Origin: Paraburkholderia sp. D15
GTDB taxonomy: Bacteria > Pseudomonadota > Gammaproteobacteria > Burkholderiales > Burkholderiaceae
Length of the DNA stretch: 64,000 nt
NCBI RefSeq assembly: GCF_029910215.1
Contig: NZ_CP110395.1
Span: 3,720,001 to 3,784,000 of the forward strand
Reading direction: 5' to 3'
Below, piece after piece: positions 35,616 to 42,827 of this stretch. The position numbers were made by a program, and so were the translations under genes. Each line of letters starts with the position of its first letter. The stretch's first letter is position 1. The notes beneath the pieces are model-generated. The model did no database searches, was not told where the DNA came from, and saw only the letters and a list, made by a program, of their open reading frames with translations.

Positions 35616-36698
35616 TCACAACGGGTTCGGCAATGCGTTCGACAAGTCAAGGGGCGGTGTATCGAGCAAGGCCGCCTTCGCAGCAAGCAGGCCGTCGCCG
35701 CTGGTCTCGAAGCGGCTAAGCCACGCGTTCGTCGACGAGAACGTGTTATAGACCGGCGCATCGCCGTTGACCGTGCCTTGCTGGAGAACATCAAGACCAT
35801 TCACGCGCACGAGCCGCAATGCACGATCGAGGACAACGTAGGCCGGCGGCGGAAACGATTTACCACCTTCCGTTACTGCCGCGCCGGATTCCGGCCAGAC
35901 ACCGGCCCGAATGACAACCCCAGCGCCGTAATCGTTCAGGCTGAACCATGAGGGCGGCAGTTCGCCGCGCAGCCCACGTACGCCGCCGGCCTTACCTAAC
36001 ATCGCCACGTCGATCGCCGTCAACCACCCAACCGTCTTGATCTGCCCTTTGAGATCACGCACGGCATTCGCGGTGGGAGGGCCCACGTCAGTCCCCGGCA
36101 TCATCTGACTGATCCAGAACTCAGTCGATTCGTTTTGCTGACGCGCTACCGGCGAAAGGTTGATGGCGTGTCCTGCATGTCCATGGACGGCGTTGAGTCG
36201 CTGAGCCGCGTTGAAGAAAAGACGGGCGAATGCGTCGGGGTTGTCCTGCACCGCCACCATGGGCCACGAGAACGCGAGAACATCGATGCCTCGCGTGCCC
36301 ATCTTCTCTTCCCATGCCGGCATACCGAAAACGCGGAATGACCATAGGCAAGCGTCGGAAGGTTGTTCCCCGCTCATGTATTGAAAATCGAAGCAGTCGT
36401 TTTCGCCGAGCGACGCGGCAAGGACACGCATCGGTTTGGCCTTGTCGGCGGTTTGCGCCGCCTTGCCGTTGTGCCAGACGAACTTGAAGACGTCACCTGT
36501 TGCGGCCCGAAACTCGTCAAAGCAGTCGGCTAGTGCGAGCCGGACCGATGTCTCGTAGGCTCTTTCAAAATACAGAACCGCCCGCACTACGAGCGCGGCA
36601 CCGACGCCTTCGTGCGAATGACGAGGTTCCAGCAACGCATTCGGAATAAGGGCGTTCGACTGATTCTCTTTCGCCCACAGCAAATAGTCCTTGTCCAT
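35616..36698 (-). CDS. TsiV/DUF3396 type VI immunity protein, copy 3
   Basis: A 360-residue paralogue (MDKDYLLWAKENQSNALIPN, FVWHNGKAAQTAD, HGHAGHAINLSPVARQQNES, LPPSWFSLNDYGAGVVIRAG). It follows effector copy 2 after 15 bases on the minus strand, so it is that effector's most likely cognate immunity protein. Orientation is opposite to copies 1 and 2, forming the inner junction of the inverted array. Confidence 0.85.
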   Translation of the reverse strand: MDKDYLLWAKENQSNALIPNALLEPRHSHEGVGAALVVRAVLYFERAYETSVRLALADCFDEFRAATGDVFKFVWHNGKAAQTADKAKPMRVLAASLGENDCFDFQYMSGEQPSDACLWSFRVFGMPAWEEKMGTRGIDVLAFSWPMVAVQDNPDAFARLFFNAAQRLNAVHGHAGHAINLSPVARQQNESTEFWISQMMPGTDVGPPTANAVRDLKGQIKTVGWLTAIDVAMLGKAGGVRGLRGELPPSWFSLNDYGAGVVIRAGVWPESGAAVTEGGKSFPPPAYVVLDRALRLVRVNGLDVLQQGTVNGDAPVYNTFSSTNAWLSRFETSGDGLLAAKAALLDTPPLDLSNALPNPL

Positions 36699-36713
36699 CG
36701 GAAAGTCGTCCAG

Positions 36714-37454
36714 TCAGGGAAGCGGAAGCGGCGCGATGGGAGGCGGAAGGCCGAGTCCTGGAAACTGTGGCCGGCTGATGGCGATCTGTCGCAACTTCTC
36801 GCCTAGCCCCGAAAGCATGCTCGAAACTGTAGACGTAGCGGGATGCTCGCCGCCATCGTCTTGAGCGCAATCACAATCATCCGGCGTCAGGACTGTGACC
36901 TTGGACGCCGAACCAGCAATGCGGGTGTAGGCCGCTATCTGACGATCGTCATCGCCTGCCATCTGTGGCGGAAATTTTATCTCGACGATCTTTTCTATGT
37001 TGTCCTGCGTCGGCGGCAAGCTGCCGTCGTTGACGATCACCACGTCTGGACGACGTACTGCGCCTGAACCGGCCGGATATCGGTCGAGTCCGCCAGGCCA
37101 GTATTTCTGAATCCAACCGGGCAAGTACGAATGAGGCTCCAATGCATTCGACGAGCGTGTGATCGGCGCGGGCGGCTCACAACTCATGTCGTAATTGACT
37201 TCCGCCTTGTAGGGGCTCTGCCAGTCCATTGATCTATCGACATCGCGCAGGTTCCGGGAGACACATTGTTGTTTCAGGGCTTGTCCGGAGGCACCCGCAT
37301 CCGGTCGACGATTGCAAACGCAGAGCGCCTTGCAGATGACCTTTTTGTCGATGGGTGAAAGTGGAGACAGGTCGAGCCGAACCGTGGTCGCTTGCCCCAA
37401 GCCGTTGGACGTGCCGCCGGAGCTAGAACCGGTGTTATAGGCTTTGCCGCTCAT
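36714..37454 (-). CDS. VRR-NUC nuclease effector of type VI secretion (TseV-like), copy 2
   Basis: A 246-residue homologue of copy 1 with the same Cys cluster (VICKALCVCNRRPDAG, KQQCVSRNLRDVDRSM) and intact nuclease core: GAVRRPDVVIVNDG and IVEIKFPPQ. The C-terminus also ends Pro-rich (PPPIAPLPLP). Unlike copy 1 it has no PAAR gene in front; a 32-codon frame occupies that place and overlaps it by ATGA. Delivery would need the PAAR encoded at 31865 or another carrier. Confidence 0.84.
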   Translation of the reverse strand: MSGKAYNTGSSSGGTSNGLGQATTVRLDLSPLSPIDKKVICKALCVCNRRPDAGASGQALKQQCVSRNLRDVDRSMDWQSPYKAEVNYDMSCEPPAPITRSSNALEPHSYLPGWIQKYWPGGLDRYPAGSGAVRRPDVVIVNDGSLPPTQDNIEKIVEIKFPPQMAGDDDRQIAAYTRIAGSASKVTVLTPDDCDCAQDDGGEHPATSTVSSMLSGLGEKLRQIAISRPQFPGLGLPPPIAPLPLP

Positions 37455-37549
37455 TTTTCGCCGATCCCACTTGTGGCCTGCATCAACGGCGACTCGAACC
37501 GACTTGCTCCGCGCGCGCCCTCATTAGCTCCTTGAAAAACCGCGTCCAT
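37451..37549 (-). CDS. 32-codon mini-ORF in the place of a PAAR gene
   Basis: ATG at 37549 opens MDAVFQGANEGARGASRFES and ends ...SGIGEK at a TGA that overlaps the effector ATG as ATGA, exactly as the real PAAR gene overlaps effector copy 1. The start codon lies 14 bases from the conserved 28-base block, the same distance as the PAAR start at 31865, and both are preceded by TTGCG. No PAAR sequence remains. It may be the scar of a PAAR deletion that still provides translational coupling, or a small leader peptide. Confidence 0.45.
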   Translation of the reverse strand: MDAVFQGANEGARGASRFESPLMQATSGIGEK

Positions 37550-37563
37550 CGCAAGTCCCAGCA

Positions 37564-37649
37564 AGTTTCGATGGCGCGTACTCTAAGCAATTAATGTGAG
37601 CAAAACGGCCGCGACGAGCCGTAGCGTGCGAAATCCGAAATTTCCGATG
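37564..37649. repeat. Inverted repeat, right arm (upstream of effector copy 2)
   Basis: Perfect reverse complements of the two blocks at 31765-31786 and 31823-31850 (22 and 28 bases), with the same 36-base spacing. Together with the left arm it brackets the inverted effector-immunity array. Confidence 0.85.
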
Positions 37650-37711
37650 TGAACCGCATGGATACGGACAGTTTGAACAGGGAAACAAAGAAAATTCCGA
37701 AGCTTGCCTAA
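37571..37711 (+). pseudogene. Decayed copy of the divergent gene upstream of the effector
   Basis: Reading from ATG at 37571 gives MARTLSN then a stop; after ten codons and a second stop the frame continues RAKSEISDVNRMDTDSLNRE and TKKIPKLA before a third stop at 37709. This aligns codon by codon, without gaps, with the truncated gene at 31843 (MARTLSN..., KSEISDASRM..., EIKNTPKTA). It is therefore a dead paralogue. The rest of the gap up to 37859 holds no gene I can support, apart from AAGGAGG just before the next start. Confidence 0.6.
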
Positions 37712-37859
37712 ACAGTTTGGCTTCTCGCGACACGATCAAAAGCATCTTCCGTGAACTTCTCCAAACCACCCGCTGTCTCGACACTACAACCCACCACATC
37801 AAGCGCCGGCCGACAACCTTCCGGCCCGCCCTAAATTACCCCCTCAAGGAGGTTCCCCG

Positions 37860-38231
37860 ATGTCATTCCGCACCACCACGCTGACCGCGGCCACCGCCTC
37901 GCTCGCCTCACTTATCGCGCTCGCCACGTTTGCCGCCGCCACCTCATCGAGCGCACAAGCGCAAACACCCGCCCCCGACAACCAGTGGCGCACCACACAA
38001 ACCACGCTCTCCACGCTGCTTCAGGACGGCTACAAAATCGTCGCGGTCGTCAACGACACCCGCAGCGGCGCAAGCTCCGCCGACACGATCTTCGTACAGC
38101 GCGATCAAAGCGCGTTCAAATGCATCGATCCGCAGCAGCCCGAAGCCAAAACGAAAACGGCGGCCATGCCGCCGGTCTGCTACGAACTGGTGCCACCAAT
38201 CGGTGCGCCGGCCACCTCCGAATCGAAGTAG
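37860..38231 (+). CDS. Small secreted protein of unknown function
   Basis: A 123-residue protein with a signal peptide (about 35 residues, ending SSSAQAQ before TPAPDNQW). The mature part contains one conserved-looking segment, LLQDGYKIVAVVNDTRSG, and two Cys (FKCID, PPVCYEL) that could form a disulfide. A strong ribosome-binding site (AAGGAGG) precedes the ATG. GC and codon use match the chromosome, so the accessory region seems to end before this gene. Function not recognised. Confidence 0.75.
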   Translation: MSFRTTTLTAATASLASLIALATFAAATSSSAQAQTPAPDNQWRTTQTTLSTLLQDGYKIVAVVNDTRSGASSADTIFVQRDQSAFKCIDPQQPEAKTKTAAMPPVCYELVPPIGAPATSESK

Positions 38232-38245
38232 CCGCAAACTGACGC

Positions 38246-39826
38246 TTACCCCCGTTCAGCTTCCAGCCTGAAAAAAGCCACCGCCTGATTCAGTTGCTGC
38301 CCCTGGTTCTCGAGCGACTGCGAAGCCGCGGCCGCTTCTTCGACCAGCGCGGCGTTCTGCTGCGTGACCGCATCCATCTGCGTGATCGCGCGATTCACCT
38401 GCTCGATGCCGCGACTCTGTTCGCCGGTGGCCGCCGCGATCTCGCCCATGATGTCGGTCACGCGCGCCACCGCGTGCGTGACTTCCGCCATCGTGCTGCC
38501 GGCTTCCTGCGCGAACGACGAGCCGTCGCGAATCTTCTCCACCGATGCGCCGATCAGTTCCTTGATCTCCTTGGCCGCCACCGACGAGCGCTGCGCGAGA
38601 CTGCGCACCTCGCTCGCCACCACCGCGAAGCCGCGTCCCTGCTCGCCCGCGCGCGCCGCCTCGACGGCCGCGTTCAACGCGAGGATGTTGGTCTGAAACG
38701 CGATCCCTTCGATGATCCCGGTGATGTCGGCGATCTTCGCGGAACTGTCGCTGATGTCGCCCATCGTTCCCACCACGCGGCCGACCACTTCGTTGCCCTT
38801 CTGCGCGATCTGCGACGCGTTGGTCGACAGCATGCTGGCCTGCTGCGCGCTGTCGGCGTTGTGACGCACGGTGGCGGTCAGTTGCTCCATGCTCGACGCG
38901 GTCTGCTGCAACGACGACGCCTGCTGTTCCGTCCGCGAGGACAGATCGACGTTGCCCGCGGCAATCTGGCTCGACCCGGTCGCGATGCTGTCCGCCGCGT
39001 GGCGCACCTGGCCGATCAGCGTGACGAGGCTCTGCTGCATCGCGCCCATCGACGCGAGCACGCTACCGGCAGGCGCTTCGCGCGCACCGTCGACGGGGCT
39101 CAGATCGCCCTTCGCGACACGCTGGCTCACTTCGCTCAACGCGCCGGGCTCGGCGCCGAGCGCACGCATCAGCGCACGCGTGATCACCACACCGGCGATC
39201 ACCGCCGCGATGGTCGCCAGCAGACAGATTCCGATCAGCAGATTGCGCTGCTGTGCATTGCGCTCGCTGGCGGCCTGCTCGCTCTGCGCGGCTTCGTCGC
39301 GGGTATAGGCGACGTACGCTTCGGTCGCCTTGACGAGCGCGGCCAGCAGCGGACGGCAGTCGTCGTTGATCTTCGCCACCGCTTCGTCGCGCTTGCCGTC
39401 CGTTGCAAGTGCGACGATGTTCTGCGCGACCGGCGTATAGAGCGCCTCGACGCGGCTCATTTCGGCGATCAACGCCTGCCCCTTGCCCGACGGATCGGCG
39501 GCGGCGCCGGACAGTTGCTTCAGTTTGGCGAGCCGCGTCTGCACGTCTTCCTGAGCCTGCGCCTCGGCGGCCTTCTCGAGTTCGAAATCCTGCGGACGGG
39601 TGACGAGCGCCATGTTGCGCGCCGCGATCGCACGCCGGTCGACGGCCGTGCGCACCCGCGACGCCAGTTCGGCGCGCGCGCTGATTCCGGTGATGTAGTC
39701 GGCGAACCGCTGGTCCGCGTCGTTGAGCGACTTGATCGCCAGGCCCGAGACGAGCAGGACGATGGCCGTGAGTACCCCGAATGCCGTCGCGAGCCGCGCT
39801 CTGACGGTGAGCTGTTGGTTGTTCAT
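38246..39826 (-). CDS. Methyl-accepting chemotaxis protein
   Basis: A 526-residue chemoreceptor. [20 protein letters not shown] leads into transmembrane helix 1, then a four-helix-bundle periplasmic sensor of about 150 residues, helix 2 ([20 protein letters not shown]), a HAMP region, and a signalling domain with the hairpin [20 protein letters not shown] followed by [20 protein letters not shown]. Its ligand is unknown. Start chosen at 39826; the open frame continues 46 codons upstream without membrane-protein character. Its stop is 14 bases from the convergent gene at 37860. Confidence 0.93.
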   Translation of the reverse strand: MNNQQLTVRARLATAFGVLTAIVLLVSGLAIKSLNDADQRFADYITGISARAELASRVRTAVDRRAIAARNMALVTRPQDFELEKAAEAQAQEDVQTRLAKLKQLSGAAADPSGKGQALIAEMSRVEALYTPVAQNIVALATDGKRDEAVAKINDDCRPLLAALVKATEAYVAYTRDEAAQSEQAASERNAQQRNLLIGICLLATIAAVIAGVVITRALMRALGAEPGALSEVSQRVAKGDLSPVDGAREAPAGSVLASMGAMQQSLVTLIGQVRHAADSIATGSSQIAAGNVDLSSRTEQQASSLQQTASSMEQLTATVRHNADSAQQASMLSTNASQIAQKGNEVVGRVVGTMGDISDSSAKIADITGIIEGIAFQTNILALNAAVEAARAGEQGRGFAVVASEVRSLAQRSSVAAKEIKELIGASVEKIRDGSSFAQEAGSTMAEVTHAVARVTDIMGEIAAATGEQSRGIEQVNRAITQMDAVTQQNAALVEEAAAASQSLENQGQQLNQAVAFFRLEAERG

Positions 39827-40227
39827 TATCTGGTCTGGTCTTCGATGGACGGCTTGGAATGCGAAAAGAGAGGCCGTCCGCTCGCTCCTTCCGTCTACGG
39901 GTAACCGTGAATGGCGCATTGCACGCCTACTGTGCTGACCCGTTGTGCAGGCGGCATTATCCACGGGTCCGCTTCACATGGAAAATGTTTTTAAATCAGC
40001 GACAAAGTGTGGATATCGAGCACTTCGCGAGCATCTTTTTCACGCGTCACAGGCCGGTAAAAAATGCGCAAAAAAAAGGAGCCGGCTCACGCCGACTCCT
40101 CCAAGTGCCGCTTGTCGCGTCGTTCACGCGATGCCGCTGTTGCTTGATGCTCTCGCTACCGACGTTCGCTTCTTACCTTCACCTTCTTCACCTTCTTCAC
40201 CACCCGGCGTCGCCATGCGACGCCATC
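39827..40227. other. Intergenic region before the chemoreceptor gene
   Basis: These 401 bases separate the chemoreceptor start from the phospholipase stop. They hold the phospholipase terminator (40069-40100), a short imperfect tandem repeat of CACCTTCTT at 40180-40202, and presumably the chemoreceptor promoter. I could not find a convincing sigma-28 promoter or a gene. Confidence 0.5.
40069..40100 (-). terminator. Rho-independent terminator after phospholipase C
   Basis: On the minus strand AGGAGTCGGC, GTGA loop and GCCGGCTCCT form a stem followed by eight T. It lies about 130 bases beyond the phospholipase stop. Confidence 0.85.
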
Positions 40228-42366
40228 TCAACTCGCTACACCCATCGCCGGATCGCTGACGCTGTCCTTGCCGGTTTCCACGCGACCCGCGAAGCGCCGC
40301 GAGAAGCCGCCCGTCATCGTCAGCGTGAAGTCGTACCAGCCGCCGGAGGCGCTCACCGACCAGTACGGCTCGACCTGCATGCCGGCGGGCACCGCGTAGG
40401 TCCACGGCCCATCCGTGCGATACGCGTTCGATGTCACCGTCACGTTGGCCGTCGCATTGCCGACGTTCATGATCGTCAGATAGACCGCGTTGTTGACGAC
40501 GTCGTAGCAGACCCGCACCTCCGGGTCCGGCCCGCTCGCGACGCTCGCCACATTGCCCTGGAACGCGCGATGAAACCCGTTCGGCCCGAGCACCCACAGA
40601 CTGTAGTTGCCCTGATCGTCGGCGAGCGCGCTCCACGAATCCGACAGTTCCTTGCCCGCCTCGACGGTATAGCGGCGCGGCACCCGATCGAGATGCAACT
40701 GGTCGTACACATGGAACACCGCGCCCGCCGTGCCGGTATTGCTGAAGATCAGCCAGATCAAGCCGTCCTGCACGTCGGCGTTCGCGCTGACGTGCAGCAG
40801 ATACGGCAACGCGCGCGAGGGCCGCGACATCAGCGTCTGATGCGGCATCTGCTGGCTCGCCGCCGACGGCACCGGCACCGCGCCGAGCGCGCTTTGCTGC
40901 GCGTTCTGCGCATCCGCCTGGGCCTTGGTCGGCGCGGGCAGCGCCGCGACCGGCGCGTCGTTCGGATTGCGGAAGTTGAAGGCCGACGTCAGATCGCCGC
41001 ACACCGCGCGCCGCCACGGGCTGATGTTGGTTTCGATCACGCCGAAACGCTGTTCGAGAAAGCGCAGCACCGACGTATGGTCGAACACCTGCGAATTGAC
41101 CCAGCCGCCCGTGCTCCACGGCGACACCACGAACATCGGTACGCGCGGGCCAGGGCCGAAGCAATTGCCGTCCGGCGTCAGCGGCGACGAATCGCCCGGC
41201 GGGTTCGGCGTGGTGAAGTACTCGTACTGCGCGTTGACCGTCGATTTGCCGGCGAAGGTGCCGTCCGCGTTCTTGCTCGGCGCGTCGGGCGGCGGCATGT
41301 GATCGAAGAAGCAGTCGTTCTCGTCGTAATTGACGAACAGCACGGTCTTGCTCCACACATCCGGATTCGCGGTCAGCGTGTCGAGCAGCAGTTGCAGGTA
41401 GTAGCCGCCCTGCCCCGGCGTCGACGCACCCGGATGCTCGCAGTACGCCTGCGGCGACACGATCCAGCTCACCTGCGGCATCTGGCCCGCCGCGATGTCG
41501 TCCTTCAACGCCTGCAGGAAGCCGCCGTCCGGCATCGTGTTGCCGATGCCCTTGTACAGCGGCGCCACCGCTTCGAGCGACTGCGTGTACGGCAGCAGCG
41601 GCGAACCGGGCAGCGTCTCGTTGACCTTGCGGAAGGTCGCGAAGCCGGCCAGCGAGTTGTCCGTGTAGTTGTCCGGCATGTTCTGGTAGACCTTCCAGCT
41701 CACCCCCGCCGCCTGCAGACGCTCGGGATAGGTGGTCCACTTGAGACCGGTCGCGGACGCGCCCAGGCCGTCCCAGCCGTCGTTGTTGACCACCGGATTC
41801 GAGCCCGCGCTCTCGCCGTTGGTGCCGGTCCACAGAAAGATCCGGTTCGAGTTGGTGCCGCCGTGCAGCGAGCAGTGATACGCGTCGCAGATCGTGAACG
41901 CGTTGGCGAGCGCGACGTGGAACGGCAGGTCGGACTGGTTCAGATAACCCATCGACACATCGCCCTTCGCTTTCGGCCATTGCGTCATGCGTCCGTTGTC
42001 CCACGCCTGATGCGCGTCGGTCCACGAGTGCGGGCCGCCCGCGAGCAGCGCGTTGCCCTTGGTGCTGTCGAGGTAGAACGGCAGCACGGTGCGCGTGCCG
42101 TCGTTCTGCTGGAACACGGTCGTGCCGCCGGGCTGCGGAATCGTGAAGCGGTCGCTAAAGCCACGCACGCCAGGCAGCGTGCCGAAGTAGTGATCGAACG
42201 AACGGTTTTCCTGCATGAAGATCACGACGTGCTGCACGTCGTTGATGGTGCCGGTCGTGTTGTTCGCGGGAATCGCGAGCGCCCGGCGGATCGCGGGCGG
42301 AAACAGGCTGAGCGCGGCGGCGCCCGCGGCGCTGCGCAGGAAGGTGCGGCGGTCCAGTGAGGTCAT
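40228..42366 (-). CDS. Phosphocholine-specific phospholipase C, Tat-exported
   Basis: A 712-residue enzyme of the PLC/AcpA phosphoesterase family. The N-terminus carries a twin-arginine signal (DRRTFLRSAAGAAALSLFPP). The catalytic domain has the motif VVIFMQENRSFDHYFGTLPG, with metal-binding Glu/Asn, NSNRIFLWTGTN, NYDENDCFFDHMPPP and FDHTSVLRFLEQRFG. Two C-terminal DUF756-type domains (residues about 510-700) complete the usual layout. It cleaves phosphatidylcholine and related lipids outside the inner membrane. It is followed upstream on the same strand by genes for a small lipoprotein and a phosphatase-like lipoprotein. Confidence 0.93.
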   Translation of the reverse strand: MTSLDRRTFLRSAAGAAALSLFPPAIRRALAIPANNTTGTINDVQHVVIFMQENRSFDHYFGTLPGVRGFSDRFTIPQPGGTTVFQQNDGTRTVLPFYLDSTKGNALLAGGPHSWTDAHQAWDNGRMTQWPKAKGDVSMGYLNQSDLPFHVALANAFTICDAYHCSLHGGTNSNRIFLWTGTNGESAGSNPVVNNDGWDGLGASATGLKWTTYPERLQAAGVSWKVYQNMPDNYTDNSLAGFATFRKVNETLPGSPLLPYTQSLEAVAPLYKGIGNTMPDGGFLQALKDDIAAGQMPQVSWIVSPQAYCEHPGASTPGQGGYYLQLLLDTLTANPDVWSKTVLFVNYDENDCFFDHMPPPDAPSKNADGTFAGKSTVNAQYEYFTTPNPPGDSSPLTPDGNCFGPGPRVPMFVVSPWSTGGWVNSQVFDHTSVLRFLEQRFGVIETNISPWRRAVCGDLTSAFNFRNPNDAPVAALPAPTKAQADAQNAQQSALGAVPVPSAASQQMPHQTLMSRPSRALPYLLHVSANADVQDGLIWLIFSNTGTAGAVFHVYDQLHLDRVPRRYTVEAGKELSDSWSALADDQGNYSLWVLGPNGFHRAFQGNVASVASGPDPEVRVCYDVVNNAVYLTIMNVGNATANVTVTSNAYRTDGPWTYAVPAGMQVEPYWSVSASGGWYDFTLTMTGGFSRRFAGRVETGKDSVSDPAMGVAS

Positions 42367-42409
42367 GTGAGGCCTTGAGTGATCGTCGTCGGAAACGGTG
42401 CGGCGGCGC

Positions 42410-42814
42410 TCAGGGCGCGCACACCAGTTGCGTGTTCTGCAGCGGCTGCGTGGCGCTCGCGCCCAGCGCCGCGCAGCCGCCCGAAGCGGGCGCGGCGACG
42501 ATCGCCACCGGCGCGCTCGCGCCGCCCGCGCCGGCTGCCGCGTTGTTCGCGGCGGTGGCGCCGCCGGAGCTGGCGCCGCCCGAGCTGCTTGAACTGCCGT
42601 CGCAGCCGGCGAGCGAAACGCAGCACAGCACGCTCAAGGCTGTCGCCGTCAGCAGGCCGCGCCGGCGTGCCGGCCTGCGCCGCGAGTCACCCGCGCCGGT
42701 GCCCACGCCCACGCCCGCGCCTCGTGCCGGGCCCTCTTCGTGAAGAACCGCATACGGCTCGTGCGTCGAACACACCGGCCGCGTCGCCGGGAAAAAACCT
42801 GTCGTCGAATTCAT
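42410..42814 (-). CDS. Small Ala/Gly-rich lipoprotein
   Basis: A 134-residue protein from ATG at 42814, preceded by GGAG. After about 55 polar residues comes an Arg cluster and hydrophobic segment with lipobox (LLTATALSVLCCVSLAGC), so the lipid-anchored Cys would be near residue 76. The mature part is short, Ser-, Gly- and Ala-rich, ending with two Cys (GGCAALG, QLVCAP). The long pre-signal segment is odd; the true start may lie further in. It lies between the phospholipase and phosphatase genes and is probably co-transcribed. Confidence 0.6.
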   Translation of the reverse strand: MNSTTGFFPATRPVCSTHEPYAVLHEEGPARGAGVGVGTGAGDSRRRPARRRGLLTATALSVLCCVSLAGCDGSSSSSGGASSGGATAANNAAAGAGGASAPVAIVAAPASGGCAALGASATQPLQNTQLVCAP

Positions 42815-42827
42815 CGCGAGGCTCCGC

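Noticed and set aside
37655..37800. Minus-strand peptide resembling a protein C-terminus between the accessory region and the secreted protein gene
   Set aside because: Open for only about 36 codons between stops, with no start or family match.
40180..40202. Short tandem repeat of CACCTTCTT
   Set aside because: Only about two and a half units, no sign of function; too short for a CRISPR or iteron array.
39859..42360. Very long plus-strand frame antisense to phospholipase C
   Set aside because: Its composition (Arg, His, Ala, Val) is that of a reverse-frame shadow, and the phospholipase on the other strand is certain.
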